From NCBI RefSeq assembly GCF_963576615.1, contig NC_088714.1, positions 558,001-622,000 of the forward strand: a stretch of DNA of 64,000 nucleotides, in the 5' to 3' direction. A program made the position numbers and the translations under genes. A model generated the notes under the pieces. That model was not told where the DNA came from. It was given only the letters and a program-made list of their open reading frames with translations, and did not search any database. Of this stretch, positions 60,816 to 64,000 are shown in pieces (within the stretch, counting starts at the first letter, position 1; each line of letters begins with the position of its first letter). The stretch comes from Watersipora subatra (lineage: Eukaryota > Bryozoa > Gymnolaemata > Cheilostomatida > Watersiporidae).

Positions 60816-63800
60816 TCCCCCTTTCTAAGCGGGTAACCATCTGAACTAAATGAATCGCACAGGCACTTTTGGGGAAAACTAGATACAGAGGCTAAAGTAA
60901 GCGTACGACTTGAAAGCTTATAAAGTAAGTATACAATTTGAGCAAATAGTACTAAAGTAAACAGTAAAATGAGAGTCTTAGTTAAGGTTGTGTTAATTGC
61001 TATCCTCAAGTATTAGGAGTCAGCTATCTTTGAAGAAAGTTAAGCGGTCGGTAGCATGTAGCATTGATTGTCTTTAGAATGCATGTCCATATTAATAGAG
61101 CTGGTAATCCTCTAGTCTTTTAGGTATTCTTCGCTCTCTAGCTAGAGCATAACCTCTACCTGATCTAGGATAACTGGCGGAGTGAGTTAGATGCGAACTC
61201 GTGCCCTCTGCGCTATCCAGATCAGGTGCCTGCAGTCCTGAAGAGTCGGCCTCAATGTTAATCATAGGACCTGGCACCTCTGTACTCTCAGGACCCGGCA
61301 GAGAAGCTTTAGGTGATGGCACCTCGGGGCTCTCTTCCCGGACAGACACCAGAGCACTCCTGTTTCTTCTGATTGTCCCCTTAGCAGTTTGCACATTGTA
61401 AGAACGTGGAGCAATGTTACTTAGTACTGTGCCTTCCCGTTTCATGTCCCTAACATAAACTGATGAGCCAGGCTTGAGCTCCGGTAACTGGTGTGCTCTG
61501 TGTCTTCTGTTGTAGTTCGTCATGGTCCTTTCTCTTATTTCCTTCTCTTTGTCAACTACTGATTCAGTGCCCCTCTGCAGAGAACATTGAGCAGGAAGGA
61601 TCGGCAGAGTAGTTCTGAGAAGTCGGCCCATCAAGAGCTCCGATGGAGTAAAGCCATTCTCTAAGGGTGTAGCTTTGTAGATCATTAAGCTCAAATAGGG
61701 ATCTGCTGATTTCATCCACATTCTCTTTACAGTGCCAACAGCTCTCTCAGCTTCTCCGTTTGACTTAGGATAGCGGGGAGAGCTAGTAATATGCTGAAAG
61801 CCATAAAAACGAGAGAACTCATAAAATTCTTTTGAGCTAAACTGGGGACCGTTATCAGATATCATGACTTGTGGAATGCCATGCGCTGAAAAAATAGCCT
61901 TAAGTTTGTCTATGACAGTAAGAGTCCCCATTGAGTCCAATCGTCTGACCTCTATATAGCGACTATAATAGTCCACAACCAATAGATATTGTTGTTTCTT
62001 AAACTCAAATATGTCTGTTCCCAGTCTCGACCAAGCAATGTCAGGAAACGTTGAATGATTGAGAGGCTCAACAGGAGTGGGTGAGTTGATCTTGCATTGG
62101 CGGCAGCTTTGTACCATTTCTTTTATCTGAGCTGACATTCCTGGCCACCAAACAGATCTCCTGGCTCTTCCCAGACATTTTGTAATGCCCTGGTGAGCCT
62201 GGTGAATCTGATCCAAAACCTCTAGCCGCATCTCGATGGGAATAACAATCCGTTGATTATATAACAGTAAGCCATCAACCTCCGTGAAGTGTCCCTTCTC
62301 GTCCCAGTACGGGTGTAACGCCGTGTTGGCGTCTGTCTTGTAAGTGGACCATCCTAGTCTCATTGACTTCAGAACCTCCTGACAAATAGTGTCAATACGC
62401 TGTGCTTCTTTGATCTTGCTAATCTGTGGATCTTCAATTACTATTGGTGTAGTACAGATATTCAGTTCCGAGACAAAGGCAAGATCTACAACAGAAGGTT
62501 CCTCAACAGGTGCCCTAGATAGAGCGTCAGAGAGATGATTCTGACTGCCTCGAACATACTCAACTTTGGGAGCATATCGCATCAATCTGAGACGCATTCT
62601 CAAAACTCTGGCTGGCACCTGATCCAGGTCTTTCACATTCATAAGCTGAACGAGCGGCTTGTGGTCAGTTTCCACAGTAAAAACTAGACCTCTCAAGAAC
62701 TGATTTAACTTGTCGCAAGCCCAAGCCATCGCGAGGGCCTCCTTCTCAATCACTGCATAGTTTCTTTCGACGTCAGTAAGAGATCTAGATGCATAATAAA
62801 CTGGTCTCCTTGTTCCATCCTTTTGAATCTGGAACATGGTGGCCCCGATTCCGTATTGGCTAGCATCAGTAGTTACAATGGTTTGTAGTGAACAGTCATA
62901 ATGAGACATGACTGCTGTTGAGGTGAGGACCTTTTTAGTCTCCTGGAAAGCTTCTTGTGGGAGTCCCCAGACCCATGTCTTGCTCTCTTTCAACAATTCC
63001 CTCATTGGTGCATTGATCGATGAAAGATGAGGTATAAAGCGAGCTAGCTGATTGAGCATTCCATTTAATCTTCTTAGCTCAGTCTTGTTAGTCGGCGCTG
63101 GATACTCTTGTATGGCCTTTATCTTAGCAGGATCTGCGCTCACTCCTCCAGCATCAATTATGTGACCAAGAAACTTTACAGAAGTCTTGCCGATGTCACA
63201 TTTTGCTTCATTGAGGGTGAGCCCTGCGTGTTCCAACCTAGCTAACACCAAGCGCAGAGTTCTGTCATGACTCTCGGCGTCAGCACCGTGAACTAAGATG
63301 TCATCCATGTGACATATAACATTATCTATGCCCGTTAGTAACCCTGACATGGCTCGGGAGAATATTTCAGGAGCACTGGAGATTCCAAAAGGTAATCTGT
63401 TATAACAGTACCGGCCAAACGGTGTCAAAAACGTTGTGAGCTTTCTGGAGCTTTCATCTAGACATATCTGCCAAAACCCACTGTTGGCATCAAGTTTTGA
63501 AAATACTTTGCTGTTTCCTAAGAGAGCTATGCTATCATCAACTGCTGGCATAGGAAAGATTTCTCTTCTAACAGCTCTGTTTAGGCCAGTTAGGTCCACA
63601 CAGATTCGTACTTCGCCTGAAGGTTTTAAAACTGGCACCATGCCACTGCACCAGTCAGTGGCCTCAGTCATAGGGGATATCACTCCTTGGTGCACCATCT
63701 CCTCAAGCTTTAGCCTAGCTTTTTCTCTTAGAGGCAGTGGTACCTTCCTTGGTGTGAATATACAGACTGGTTTGCTCTCATGTTGAAGTGAGATTTTGTA

Positions 63801-64000
63801 ACAATAACCTTTTAGAAGTCCAAGCCCTCTAAACAGATTTGGAAAATCAGCTCGAATTTCCTTTGTCACTTCCAGTTGGTCTTTGATGTGACAAGTGACC
63901 AGCTCTAGCTTCTCACAGGCATGTCTACTCAGAAGCGAAACTGGTTGGTCTTTGATGACGTATGCTGTTTCTGTTATAGATCTTTCCTTGTAAGTCAGCC
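60816..64000 (-). mobile_element. Ty3/Gypsy LTR retrotransposon, 3' part
   Basis: The visible part carries a long pol frame (61092-63869) with, in order, reverse transcriptase, RNase H and an integrase with zinc-binding and catalytic core regions. The visible part looks whole and therefore young. The gag-proximal part and the other LTR lie beyond the right edge. The element is antisense to the LRR gene and outside it. Confidence 0.9.

Overview
This is animal nuclear DNA: AT-rich, with many short GT-AG introns, long introns full of minisatellites and MITEs, and no bacterial signals. The gene content fits an invertebrate, probably a spiralian. A bryozoan or mollusc is my guess, but nothing in the window fixes the phylum. 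It holds a secreted haem peroxidase family, a Golgi GalNAc-transferase, mitochondrial glycine amidinotransferase and a leucine-rich-repeat receptor. Exon models were built by hand; reading phase closes at every junction of the complete genes.

1-25.2 kb: three head-to-tail copies of one secreted animal haem peroxidase gene, here called A, B and C. A enters the window at its exon 13; B and C are complete (20 exons, 772 codons). The repeat unit is about 10.5-10.7 kb and includes introns and spacers. All three keep the proximal His. B and C keep the distal His and catalytic Arg but lack the acidic residues that form the covalent haem esters in mammalian peroxidases. The spacers carry a hairpin and two minisatellites whose copy number differs between units.

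25.2-27.0 kb: simple repeats and an inverted pair of hammerhead-ribozyme-like motifs. 27.0-32.6 kb (+): a polypeptide GalNAc-transferase, 7 coding exons, 620 aa. 32.8-41.0 kb (-), possibly to 44.5 kb: glycine amidinotransferase (GATM/AGAT), convergent with the previous gene and with apparently overlapping 3' UTRs. Its introns hold a TA-flanked MITE and a 1.9-kb hAT transposon bloated by two 21-bp arrays.

44.2-59.1 kb (+): a single-pass LRR membrane protein, 9 exons, 663 aa. Two of its introns end in tandem arrays that have multiplied the 3' splice site, one of them directly before the transmembrane exon. 59.1-60.6 kb: two MITE-like pieces. 60.7-64.0 kb (-): the 3' part of a Ty3/Gypsy LTR retrotransposon that runs off the right edge.

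The genes do not form a pathway. The peroxidases, GalNAc-transferase and LRR protein all serve secretory or surface functions, while GATM starts creatine synthesis. The most unusual features are the altered haem-anchoring residues, the multiplied splice acceptors in the LRR gene, and the paired hammerhead-like foldbacks at 25.7 and 58.0 kb.
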